Below are positions 1 to 6,447 of a DNA stretch of 8,230 bases, in pieces. Positions within the stretch are counted from its first letter, which is position 1; every line of letters starts with the position of its first letter. Made by a program: the position numbers and the translations under genes. The DNA comes from an uncultured Ruminococcus sp. (GTDB lineage Bacteria; Bacillota; Clostridia; Oscillospirales; Ruminococcaceae). The notes under the pieces were generated by a model. The model had not been told where the DNA came from and made no database searches. It saw only the letters and a list, made by a program, of their open reading frames with translations. The stretch is taken from assembly GCA_945867875.1 (NCBI GenBank), contig CAMBJF010000099.1, positions 1-8,230 on the forward strand, read 5' to 3'.

Positions 1-1588
1 GGTAAATCAGCTGGGATATATGACGGGTATGCCAAAGAATGCGGTTTGCAGAGTTACGGCAGGCGTTTTTTATCTCGTTGAAGCCGCCACGGGAATAAGC
101 GTTTATGCAAACCGTCTCACCTGTCCCTTTTTCGACAGGGAATCGGGAGACAACGTAAGGCTTGCGGATTTTTCCGATTTCAACACCTGCGGCTCTTATT
201 TTATCCGTGCGGGCTACAGGCGTTCGGACGTTTTTGAGATTTCCGCCGAGCCTTACAGAAATATCCGCAGGACTGTTCTTGACGGCATTTTCACCAACCG
301 CTGCGGCTGTGACCTTTCGGCATACGGCGAGCGCTGCGGCAGCTATGCACATAAGGAATGCCACACAGACCCTGTTATGAGAAACGGCATTGCGGCTGAT
401 GTTTCGGGGGGCTGGCACACAGGCGGAAGATATGAAAAGGACCTGCGCAGTGCCTGCCTTACTGTTGCGGATATGATATATTCGGTGAAGCTTTTCGGTG
501 AGAATTTTTCCGCAAATGAACGTGAAAATATCACCGATGAATGCAGATGGGGTCTTGAATGGATACTCAGAATGCAGGACAGGGACGGCGGTGTTTACGG
601 CGGAATTTCAGGCGGTGACGGCGAGACTGTAACACCTGAGGAGGACGGCGGCGAATACAGTTTCAAGCCTCAGAGCTGTTCGGCGGCTCTTATATTCACG
701 GCGGCGGCGGCTCTCGGTTCGGTATTCTTTGAAAAGACCGACAAGGCTTTTTCGAGGAAGCTGAGACAGGCGGCGGAGCTTAGCTGGATAGCGGCACTTC
801 GCACCGATGAATATGAAAACTACTGCCGCAGACTGGGCAGCACCTCGGAAAACGGCGATGAGCTCAATGCAATTGAGAGCGAATTTATGTGGGCGATGTG
901 CGAGATGTACGCCCTCACAGGTGAGAAGAGCTTTGAGCAGATGATAAATGAAAAATATATGCTCTCCTCTTTCCACGGCTTCGGATATTCTGCCTGCGGC
1001 GGCTTTGCGGCGTTGTCATATCTTATGAACAGCCGCACCCATGACCGCACGGCTGAGGCATTCATCAGAAAGCGCCTTACGGACAGGGCGGACAGAATGC
1101 TCATTGCGGTAAATTCCAGCGGCTACCGCACGGCAAGGAGCGCTGACGGCGGATATACCTATGGCAGTAATTTTGCGGTGCTTTCGGACTGCATGGATTT
1201 TATTGCGGCGTATCTTATCAGCGGCGAGCAGAAATATCTTGAAGGTGCTTTTGACCAGTTAGGCTACATTTTCGGAAAAAATCCTATGGGTGTGTCCTAT
1301 GTTACGGGCTGCGGAAATGAAAGCTGCCGTATGCCGTTCCACGTTATGAGTATGGCTATGGACAATGATGCTCCCGTAAGAGGTATGGCTGTGAGCGGCG
1401 CAAATTACGAGCGCAGCGATGAATACTCCAAGTGGCACATTGAAAAGGGCACTCCTGCCGCAAAGTGCTATGCGGACTGCGAATGCAGCACCTCCACAAA
1501 CGAGCCGTCGGTTCATTTCTCGGCTCCCATCATCTTTGCTTCTGCCTTTTTTGACAGGGTGGGAAAGGGTGCGCTGACGGGAATTTGA
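1..1588 (+). CDS. GH9-family glycoside hydrolase-like protein, 5' partial, catalytic aspartates replaced
   Basis: This is a glycoside hydrolase family 9 (endoglucanase/cellulase) homologue. The frame is open to the left edge and reads VNQLGY before the first ATG at 20; that is the opening strand of the GH9 N-terminal Ig-like domain, so the true start lies outside. Numbering below counts the Met at 20 as 1. The Ig-like domain runs to about residue 90 and ends in a typical RCG (94-96). The (alpha/alpha)6 catalytic domain follows, with AHKECHTD (110-117), DVSGGWH (127-133), the late VSYVTG segment and D486/E495, which match the spacing of the GH9 C-terminal signature (E495 = proton donor). The family DAGD catalytic motif is TGGR here (134-137), so the nucleophilic-water-activating Asp is Arg. 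The His-Arg signature is reduced to MPFHV (438-442), keeping only one His. There is no C-terminal dockerin or carbohydrate-binding module. Whether a signal peptide exists cannot be seen. Nineteen cysteines is unusually many. Family membership is secure; cellulase activity is doubtful. Confidence 0.88.
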   Translation, partial: VNQLGYMTGMPKNAVCRVTAGVFYLVEAATGISVYANRLTCPFFDRESGDNVRLADFSDFNTCGSYFIRAGYRRSDVFEISAEPYRNIRRTVLDGIFTNRCGCDLSAYGERCGSYAHKECHTDPVMRNGIAADVSGGWHTGGRYEKDLRSACLTVADMIYSVKLFGENFSANERENITDECRWGLEWILRMQDRDGGVYGGISGGDGETVTPEEDGGEYSFKPQSCSAALIFTAAAALGSVFFEKTDKAFSRKLRQAAELSWIAALRTDEYENYCRRLGSTSENGDELNAIESEFMWAMCEMYALTGEKSFEQMINEKYMLSSFHGFGYSACGGFAALSYLMNSRTHDRTAEAFIRKRLTDRADRMLIAVNSSGYRTARSADGGYTYGSNFAVLSDCMDFIAAYLISGEQKYLEGAFDQLGYIFGKNPMGVSYVTGCGNESCRMPFHVMSMAMDNDAPVRGMAVSGANYERSDEYSKWHIEKGTPAAKCYADCECSTSTNEPSVHFSAPIIFASAFFDRVGKGALTGI

Positions 1589-1627
1589 TTTTACATATGG
1601 TATAAACTTGGCTTTAATATTACAATT

Positions 1628-1663
1628 AGTAAACCCTCTGTCGGCGGCGGCAGAGGGTTTACT
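1628..1663. terminator. Bidirectional intrinsic terminator between convergent genes
   Basis: A perfect 12-bp inverted repeat (GTAAACCCTCTG at 1629-1640, its complement at 1651-1662), extended by an A-T pair at 1628/1663, encloses a 10-base GC-rich loop. On the + strand it is followed by T-rich sequence (TGTTTATATGTTTG). On the - strand it is followed by AT-rich sequence (TAATTGTAATATT). It sits 39 bases after the GH9 stop codon and 46 bases beyond the alpha-galactosidase stop codon, so it can end transcripts arriving from both sides. The remainder of the 121-base gap shows nothing else convincing. Confidence 0.85.
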
Positions 1664-1709
1664 GTTTATATGTTTGTATAATTATCCTAAAATATAACTT
1701 ACAGTATAA

Positions 1710-3980
1710 TTATTCCGCTGTGAAGTAAACTACCTTGGACCGGAAATCGCCTGAGATGTTTACGTTGATGCCGCAGTTCATGAGAGCTGCGCCTGTGTGT
1801 ACCTCGCCTGTCTCGTGGTTCTTGTACTTCCTGTCGGGGTCAAGTCCCTTAAGCTTTATGCGTCTGCTGCGGTAGTTGGGTCTGCCGAGGACCTGAACGA
1901 ATGTGAATACGGCTTCGCTCTTATCCTTTGCAACGAACATCCAGGCGTCCCACATATTGTCATCAAAAACATTGCCGATGCGGTACTGGTCGCCTGTGCG
2001 GACGAGGGGATTGTACTTCTTGAACATCTCGATCTGTCCGGGAATTTCGTTTCTGTCGGCTTCGGGAATGCGTGTAACATCAAGCTCGTAGCCGAATGTG
2101 CCCACCATTGCCACATTTCCTCTTGTGGAGAAGGGTGTGCTTCTGCCCACGGTGTGGTTGGGGCAGTCGGAAACGTGTGCGCCCATTGCGGAAGCGGGGT
2201 AGCAGATAGATGTGCCGTGCTGGATCTTAAGTCTCTCGATAGCATCTGTATCATCGGAAGTCCATATCTGAGGAGAATAGAAGAGCATACCTGCATCAAA
2301 GCGTGCGCCGCCGCCGGAGCAGTTTTCAAGGAGAATGTGAGGATAATCGGTTGTGAGACGGTCCATTACGTCATACACGCCGAGAACATATCTGTGCCAC
2401 AGCTCTCTCTGACGGTTTGCGGGGAGGGCGTTGGAGCCTACCTCGGTGAGCTGACGGTTCATATCCCACTTGATGTACTCGATGTTTGCGCTGTCCAGAA
2501 TCTTTCTCATCTGACCATAGATGCAGTCACGGACTTCCTTGCGGCTGTAGTCGAGAACATACTGCTGACGGCTCTGGGTCATAGGCAGTCCTGCGATCTG
2601 TATTGCCCAGTCGGGGTGTGCCTTGTAAAGCTCGCTGTCGGGGGATATCATTTCAGGCTCGAACCAGATACCAAACTTCATTCCAAGCTTGTTTACCTCG
2701 TCTACAAGGTGCTTAAGACCGCCGTCAAGCTTCTTTTCATATACGAACCAGTCACCGAGGGAGCTGTTGTCTGCGTCTCTGTGACCGAACCAGCCGTCAT
2801 CCATTACCAGCATTTCAATGCCGAGAGCAGATGCCTGCTTTGCGATGTCTATAAGCTTTTCGGTGTTAAAGTTGAAATATGTTGCTTCCCAGTTGTTAAT
2901 GAGGATAGGACGGCGCTTGTCCTTGTATTCGCCTCTGATAAGGTGCTGTCTGTAAAGGTCGTGGAAGGTGCGGGACATTTTGCCGATACCCTCATCGGAA
3001 TATACCATTACAAGCTCGGGAGCGGTGAACTCTGCGGATGGTTCAAGTCTCCAGGAGAAGTCAAAGTGATTTATGCCCATAAGGAAACGGGTCTTTTTGT
3101 GCTGAGTTACCTCTGCCTGTGCAAAGAAGTTGCCGCTGTAAACGAGGTTGAAGCCGTATGCTTCGCCTATATCCTCATCAGCTGAATGAGACACGAGAGC
3201 TGCAAAGGGGTTGTTCTGGTGAGAGGACTCGCCCTTTACGGAATCTATGCCCTGCTTGCCGTGGTGGAGGCGGCAGCGCTCCATTACACGCTCTCTTGCC
3301 CAGGAGCCGTTGAGGGTGATGAAATCATACTGATCTGAGTCGAAATCAACGCAGGCGGAAAGAACACGTCTAACATCAAAGGCTTCGCTGCCCTTGTTTA
3401 TGAGCTTGACGCTTCTTGTGACAACGTCAAGGTCTGCGAAAACGGTGTAGTAAAGGATAACGTTCAGACCTGTGCGCTTGTCTTCGAGAGTTATTGCGAT
3501 AGTCTCGGCTTCGTTTTCATCGGCAAAGGTTGCGGGGAGACGGACGGTGTTGTCTTCAAGCTTCTGCTCGAGCACGGGCTTGCCCTTGGTTATCTCATAG
3601 GAAACATACCTGAGGTCAAGTGCGGACATTCCCTTGTTGTCCATAAGCATAATGGCAGGCTCTCTGTAGTCGCCTGTGCCGTGAGCGGGATATTCAAAGG
3701 GAGTGGTGTCCATAAAGGTTCCCATATCCCTCTCGTTTACCTTGGGGACAAAGGGATTTTCGTCAAGTCTGAGGAGGTAGGAAAGATCCTCGTCGTCGGC
3801 ACGCTTGCCGTAGTAAATGTGGGCAAGATGTCCGCTTTCGAGAGCTGCAAAGGCATATGTAACGCCCTTGCCTGTGAGGGTGAAGAGGGTCATTTCCTCG
3901 GTGAAGGTCTCGTTGGCGTTTATCTGCCATTTCCAGTAGGTGTATTCCTTCCTGATCTTTTTGGCTGTGATAAGGCTCAT
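1710..3980 (-). CDS. aga: Alpha-galactosidase, GH36 family, intracellular
   Basis: It hydrolyses terminal alpha-1,6-linked galactose from melibiose, raffinose, stachyose and galactomannan fragments, with retention of configuration. The 756-residue length is near the usual size (about 730) for bacterial GH36 enzymes of the Aga/RafA type. An N-terminal beta-sandwich domain (about 1-335) precedes the TIM barrel, which opens at INNWEATYFNF (361-371) and continues with LVMDDGWFG (391-399) and GIWFEPEM (437-444). The nucleophile is D506 in KWDMNR (504-509). The acid/base is D576 in WTSDDTD (573-579), 70 residues downstream, the same separation as in the characterised Geobacillus enzyme. ENCSGGGARFD (552-562) is the substrate-pocket loop. 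A C-terminal beta domain ends the protein. No signal peptide is visible, so oligosaccharides would have to be imported. The start is supported by AGGAAG nine bases upstream. The gene follows the TPM gene by 37 bases with no clear promoter of its own. All catalytic residues are intact. The symbol is by analogy; raffinose-operon naming (rafA) is equally possible. Confidence 0.95.
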   Translation of the reverse strand: MSLITAKKIRKEYTYWKWQINANETFTEEMTLFTLTGKGVTYAFAALESGHLAHIYYGKRADDEDLSYLLRLDENPFVPKVNERDMGTFMDTTPFEYPAHGTGDYREPAIMLMDNKGMSALDLRYVSYEITKGKPVLEQKLEDNTVRLPATFADENEAETIAITLEDKRTGLNVILYYTVFADLDVVTRSVKLINKGSEAFDVRRVLSACVDFDSDQYDFITLNGSWARERVMERCRLHHGKQGIDSVKGESSHQNNPFAALVSHSADEDIGEAYGFNLVYSGNFFAQAEVTQHKKTRFLMGINHFDFSWRLEPSAEFTAPELVMVYSDEGIGKMSRTFHDLYRQHLIRGEYKDKRRPILINNWEATYFNFNTEKLIDIAKQASALGIEMLVMDDGWFGHRDADNSSLGDWFVYEKKLDGGLKHLVDEVNKLGMKFGIWFEPEMISPDSELYKAHPDWAIQIAGLPMTQSRQQYVLDYSRKEVRDCIYGQMRKILDSANIEYIKWDMNRQLTEVGSNALPANRQRELWHRYVLGVYDVMDRLTTDYPHILLENCSGGGARFDAGMLFYSPQIWTSDDTDAIERLKIQHGTSICYPASAMGAHVSDCPNHTVGRSTPFSTRGNVAMVGTFGYELDVTRIPEADRNEIPGQIEMFKKYNPLVRTGDQYRIGNVFDDNMWDAWMFVAKDKSEAVFTFVQVLGRPNYRSRRIKLKGLDPDRKYKNHETGEVHTGAALMNCGINVNISGDFRSKVVYFTAE

Positions 3981-3988
3981 TGGTTTTT

Positions 3989-3997
3989 ACTTCCTTT
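3989..3997 (-). promoter_or_regulatory. Ribosome binding site of the alpha-galactosidase gene
   Basis: The sequence AAAGGAAGT on the minus strand lies nine bases before the ATG at 3980 and fixes that start. It occupies most of the short AT-rich gap after the TPM gene, which leaves little room for an independent promoter and leader. Confidence 0.7.
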
Positions 3998-4017
3998 CGG
4001 TTTTATATTTTTATGAT

Positions 4018-4833
4018 TCATCTTCTGCCCCCACGTCCGCCGCCGCCGTGGCTTCGTCCGCCTGAACGGTGACTGCCCGAATGATGGCTTCCGCCCGATG
4101 AGGAGCTTCTTATTGGGGTGCGGGTTGTACAGTCATAGCTGAAAATGTCGTTTTTTATGTACATATCAACAGAGCTGTGCTCCAGATATGTGTTTGCTGA
4201 GGGGGTGGTATGGGTCTTATACCTGTAAACTATGATGCAGATGACGATGGCAGACACTAAAAGACCTGCTAAGAGGAAGATTGACAGCTTTCCGATACTT
4301 GTGCCGTCATATGTGACCGATGTCTCAAAAGCGTCGCCCAGCGGCCCCACGGAGGGGTCACGTTCAACGGTTCCTGCAAGGTAATATTTTTCAAGGCTGT
4401 CATAGAAGGTGTTCAGATTTTTTACGTCCTCATAGTTCATATAACAGCGCTCGCAGGCGTCCATCATAGTGTTGAAGCGCTGGGAATCAAAATAATCCAG
4501 CACATTGCCGTCCATTGCTATCCAGCGGTAGTCAAGGTCGATGAGATACACCACTGATGATGAATCAGCGCCGAATGTGTCATCGTAATACTGTTCCGCA
4601 AAGTCGCAGGCATCAACGCCGTCTGTGCCGAAGCCTGTGTCGGTGGTTATGACGGCTATGTTCCAGCCTGTAAGGTCGGCAACCTCCTTTTGACGCTGTT
4701 CAAGCTCTGCAAGCTCGGAATCTGTGTATATCCCCGCCATATCGTCTATCCCTGCGGAAATGGCAAGGCATTTTGCGGCGGGCATTATCAGAAATGCGAG
4801 GAACAAAGCTGCAAATGAAATCATCTTTTTCAT
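4018..4833 (-). CDS. TPM-domain membrane protein with basic Gly/Ser/His/Arg-rich tail
   Basis: This 271-residue protein belongs to the TPM (YgcG-like, 'TPM_phosphatase') family, whose biochemical role is unsettled. A hydrophobic signal peptide occupies about residues 1-24, starting MKKM. The TPM fold follows at about 28-150, recognisable from the acidic start (DDMAGIYTDSEL), a central strand WNIAVITTD (57-65) and SSVVYLIDLDYRWIAM (92-107). A transmembrane helix lies at about 183-203 and is followed by a Tyr-Arg-Tyr-Lys stretch, so by the positive-inside rule the TPM domain is outside and the tail inside. The tail from 243 to the end is only Ser, Gly, His and Arg and finishes GGGGRGGRR; the more usual TPM tail is glycine/serine/phenylalanine-rich and not so basic. 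The start is supported by a GAGGTG site that overlaps the upstream stop codon. It is nine bases behind the zinc-ribbon gene, which suggests coupled translation and a shared membrane role. No enzymatic activity is claimed. Confidence 0.82.
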   Translation of the reverse strand: MKKMISFAALFLAFLIMPAAKCLAISAGIDDMAGIYTDSELAELEQRQKEVADLTGWNIAVITTDTGFGTDGVDACDFAEQYYDDTFGADSSSVVYLIDLDYRWIAMDGNVLDYFDSQRFNTMMDACERCYMNYEDVKNLNTFYDSLEKYYLAGTVERDPSVGPLGDAFETSVTYDGTSIGKLSIFLLAGLLVSAIVICIIVYRYKTHTTPSANTYLEHSSVDMYIKNDIFSYDCTTRTPIRSSSSGGSHHSGSHRSGGRSHGGGGRGGRR

Positions 4834-4838
4834 AAGCT

Positions 4839-4844
4839 CACCTC
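4839..4844 (-). promoter_or_regulatory. Ribosome binding site overlapping upstream stop codon (TPM gene)
   Basis: GAGGTG on the minus strand lies five bases before the TPM-gene ATG, and its first two bases are the last two of the zinc-ribbon gene's TGA stop. This arrangement favours re-initiation by ribosomes finishing the upstream gene, so the two proteins are probably made in linked amounts. Confidence 0.7.
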
Positions 4845-5865
4845 ACCCGAACAGTCCGATAAGGACGAAAAACGCTGTTATCGCCGTGCCCAGCAGTGCA
4901 AGCTTCGGGATTGAAACGGGCAGTATTCCCGATATCTTTCCCGTCTGACCGTTTAAGGCAAAGAAATACTTTTTGCCGTTATGTATATAGGTCATAAACC
5001 AGACGGGCAGCATTGCATAGTGCCAGTCGGTGCGAGTCATACGTATATTGCGGTTTCGGCACCGTGTGGAAGTGTAGCCTGTAACGGAGCTGTCAAGGAA
5101 ATCCGCTGCGCCGCTTTCGATACGGGCTTTTATCCTGGATACGACCGCTGCCTTATCCACATCGTATTTATCGGCATAAAATCCGCTGAACCAAGTCATA
5201 TCAAAGGGAACGGCACCGTCATAAAAAAACGGCTCAATAGAATCCATAAGCTTATCGTCAAGCTTTTTTGAGCCGTCGGCGGGAACGCCTGTGTAGGTCA
5301 TTCGGGCGGCTCTCGAAACATCGTAATATTTCGTGTGGGTCATACGATAATCCCCTGAGGTATAGCTGTGAATGATTCGGGCATCGTAATCGGCGGAGGC
5401 ATCAACATCGCAGTCTGCAAGCCAGAACGGAACGTACAGCCCCACAAGCTTTTCAAGCTGTGCTTCAGAGCGGAAGCTACTTTGGATAAAAAGCTTCTTG
5501 CCGCACCACTTTTTGAACTCCCTTATTGCAGTTTCCCTGTCAATTTTAAACGGGATTATAAGCTCAGGGGCATAGGCTCCCTCCACCCGTCCTTTCAGTG
5601 TAACGGGGCTGTGGCAATAGTGGCAGAATGAGGCTGCTGTATTTTCATCGGCTACTATTTCAGCTCCGCAGCTGCTGCATACATACAGCCTTGTGTGCTC
5701 GGAAAAATTATCGTCTGCCTGCGTGCGCTGGTGGGTCTCGCTGTGGGCGTTAAGCTCCTCTGCGGTGAAGTCCGATGAACAGAAGGCGCAGACAAACCGC
5801 CCTGTTTGGGGACTTAACACAACATCTGCGCCGCAGTTCGGGCACTTATGCTGAACGCTCTCCAT
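4843..5865 (-). CDS. Double zinc-ribbon, C-terminally membrane-anchored protein (TFIIB-type zinc ribbon family)
   Basis: This is a 340-residue protein of the family usually annotated 'TFIIB-type zinc ribbon-containing protein'; its function is not established. Two Cys4 ribbons open it: C8-C11-C26-C29 and C63-C66-C81-C84. Both have CX2C-X14-CX2C spacing, which points to duplication of one module. A soluble region follows (about 95-320) with LVGLYVPFWLAD (140-151) and a related LPVWFMTYIHNGKKYFFALNG segment (286-306, joined to TGKISG); Pro-Phe/Val-Trp motifs of this sort are typical of the family. A single hydrophobic segment (about 321-339) ends the protein, with no signal peptide, so the ribbons should face the cytoplasm on a tail-anchored protein. 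AGGGGTGA six bases upstream supports the start, 15 bases after mreD's stop. Linkage suggests an envelope-related job with the TPM protein. DNA binding or transcription factor activity should not be assumed from the name. Confidence 0.82.
   Translation of the reverse strand: MESVQHKCPNCGADVVLSPQTGRFVCAFCSSDFTAEELNAHSETHQRTQADDNFSEHTRLYVCSSCGAEIVADENTAASFCHYCHSPVTLKGRVEGAYAPELIIPFKIDRETAIREFKKWCGKKLFIQSSFRSEAQLEKLVGLYVPFWLADCDVDASADYDARIIHSYTSGDYRMTHTKYYDVSRAARMTYTGVPADGSKKLDDKLMDSIEPFFYDGAVPFDMTWFSGFYADKYDVDKAAVVSRIKARIESGAADFLDSSVTGYTSTRCRNRNIRMTRTDWHYAMLPVWFMTYIHNGKKYFFALNGQTGKISGILPVSIPKLALLGTAITAFFVLIGLFG
5223..5276 (-). other. Terminator-like hairpin inside the zinc-ribbon gene
   Basis: On the coding (minus) strand ACGGCTCAA (at 5276-5268) pairs with TTGAGCCGT (at 5237-5229), nine base pairs, and the second arm runs straight into a seven-T tract (5229-5223). 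The 30-base loop contains a smaller palindrome ATAAGCTTAT (5246-5255). The geometry resembles an intrinsic terminator with an oversized loop, but it lies in mid-gene and could be a by-product of the encoded peptide (GSKKLDDKL...EPFFYDG). Function is unproven. Confidence 0.3.
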
Positions 5866-5880
5866 AATTTTTCACCCCTT

Positions 5881-6447
5881 TTATTCTCTTACGATATCGT
5901 CGGATTTTTCTTCGATATAATGCTCGGTGACTGTTCCGAAGCCACGGGTTATAAGCCCTGTGAGCCAGTACAGCACCACTCCCCATATATTTGTCCAGAT
6001 AAATTCGGGAATGAATATGTGTCTGAAAACCATTCCCGAATGGTCAAATTCCCACAGCCGATAGAAAAAAAGATAATGAAGCACCGACTGGATCAGTATT
6101 ACGGAAAAATCGAGCCAGAGGAAATTAAGTATATGCCGTCTCAGGATATAATGGAAAAGCAGAGATATCATCAGGCAGCTCCACATAAGAATAAGGGCGT
6201 TGAAGCCTGTGAGAGTTCCCGAGGCGGAGTCAAGGAGAAGTCCGCACACGCAGCCGTAGAGCACCGAATCAAAGGGCGATTCCCTCACCGCATAGCACAC
6301 GGCGCAGGGTATGAGCAGCACGGGCAATGTTCCCACCGTATTCACCGAGGAGATGAACACGTAGCAGAATGCCATAAGCAGGCATAAAAGGGTCTGCCTT
6401 ATGATGCAGTTACGGCGCTCCTTTTTCTTTTTAAGCTCAATGTTCAT
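5881..6447 (-). CDS. mreD: Rod shape-determining protein MreD
   Basis: This is an integral membrane subunit of the elongation (rod) complex that works with MreB and MreC in lateral peptidoglycan synthesis. The 188-residue length fits Firmicutes MreD (about 160-190). A lysine-rich N-terminus (ELKKKKERR, 4-12) precedes five or six hydrophobic helices, roughly at 15-34, 40-53, 62-80, 83-102, 108-129 and 147-168. The best family marker is the segment YGCVCGLLLDSASG (64-77), with the conserved Gly-X3-Gly-X3-Asp pattern ending at D73, then GFNAL (81-85). The family is poorly conserved, so the identification leans on this motif, topology and position directly after mreC. Its ATG overlaps the mreC stop as ATGA. 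The downstream neighbour is not a class B penicillin-binding protein or minCD, which often follow mreD in Firmicutes. Confidence 0.92.
   Translation of the reverse strand: MNIELKKKKERRNCIIRQTLLCLLMAFCYVFISSVNTVGTLPVLLIPCAVCYAVRESPFDSVLYGCVCGLLLDSASGTLTGFNALILMWSCLMISLLFHYILRRHILNFLWLDFSVILIQSVLHYLFFYRLWEFDHSGMVFRHIFIPEFIWTNIWGVVLYWLTGLITRGFGTVTEHYIEEKSDDIVRE

Noticed and set aside
20..22. ATG at 20 as the GH9 start codon
   Set aside because: The same frame continues upstream as VNQLGY, a conserved opening of the GH9 Ig-like domain, and no good ribosome site precedes this ATG.
419..430. GH9 gene as a pseudogene because the DAGD motif is lost
   Set aside because: The frame is uninterrupted for more than 520 codons and other signature residues and the overall fold motifs are kept, so selective retention is more likely than decay.
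1677..1710. Two TATAAT hexamers on the + strand as promoters
   Set aside because: No matching -35 is found at proper spacing, the region is simply AT-rich, and transcription would run antisense into the alpha-galactosidase gene.
1797..3185. A 462-codon open frame on the + strand opposite the alpha-galactosidase
   Set aside because: It is exactly antisense to a gene with intact GH36 catalytic motifs; its translation has no recognisable domain, and long antisense frames arise from codon bias on the coding strand.
4002..4007. TATAAA on the minus strand as a private promoter for the alpha-galactosidase
   Set aside because: The hexamer at 17-base spacing upstream is GGGCAG, there is no extended -10 element, and a start here would fall on the ribosome binding site.
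4031..4051. Inverted repeat CCACG/CGTGG near the end of the TPM gene as a terminator
   Set aside because: The stem is only five base pairs, is not followed by a T tract on the minus strand, and is a by-product of Gly/Arg codons in the tail.
5848..6387. A 179-codon + strand open frame opposite mreD
   Set aside because: It is antisense to mreD, its product resembles no family I know, and its start lies inside the zinc-ribbon coding end on the other strand.
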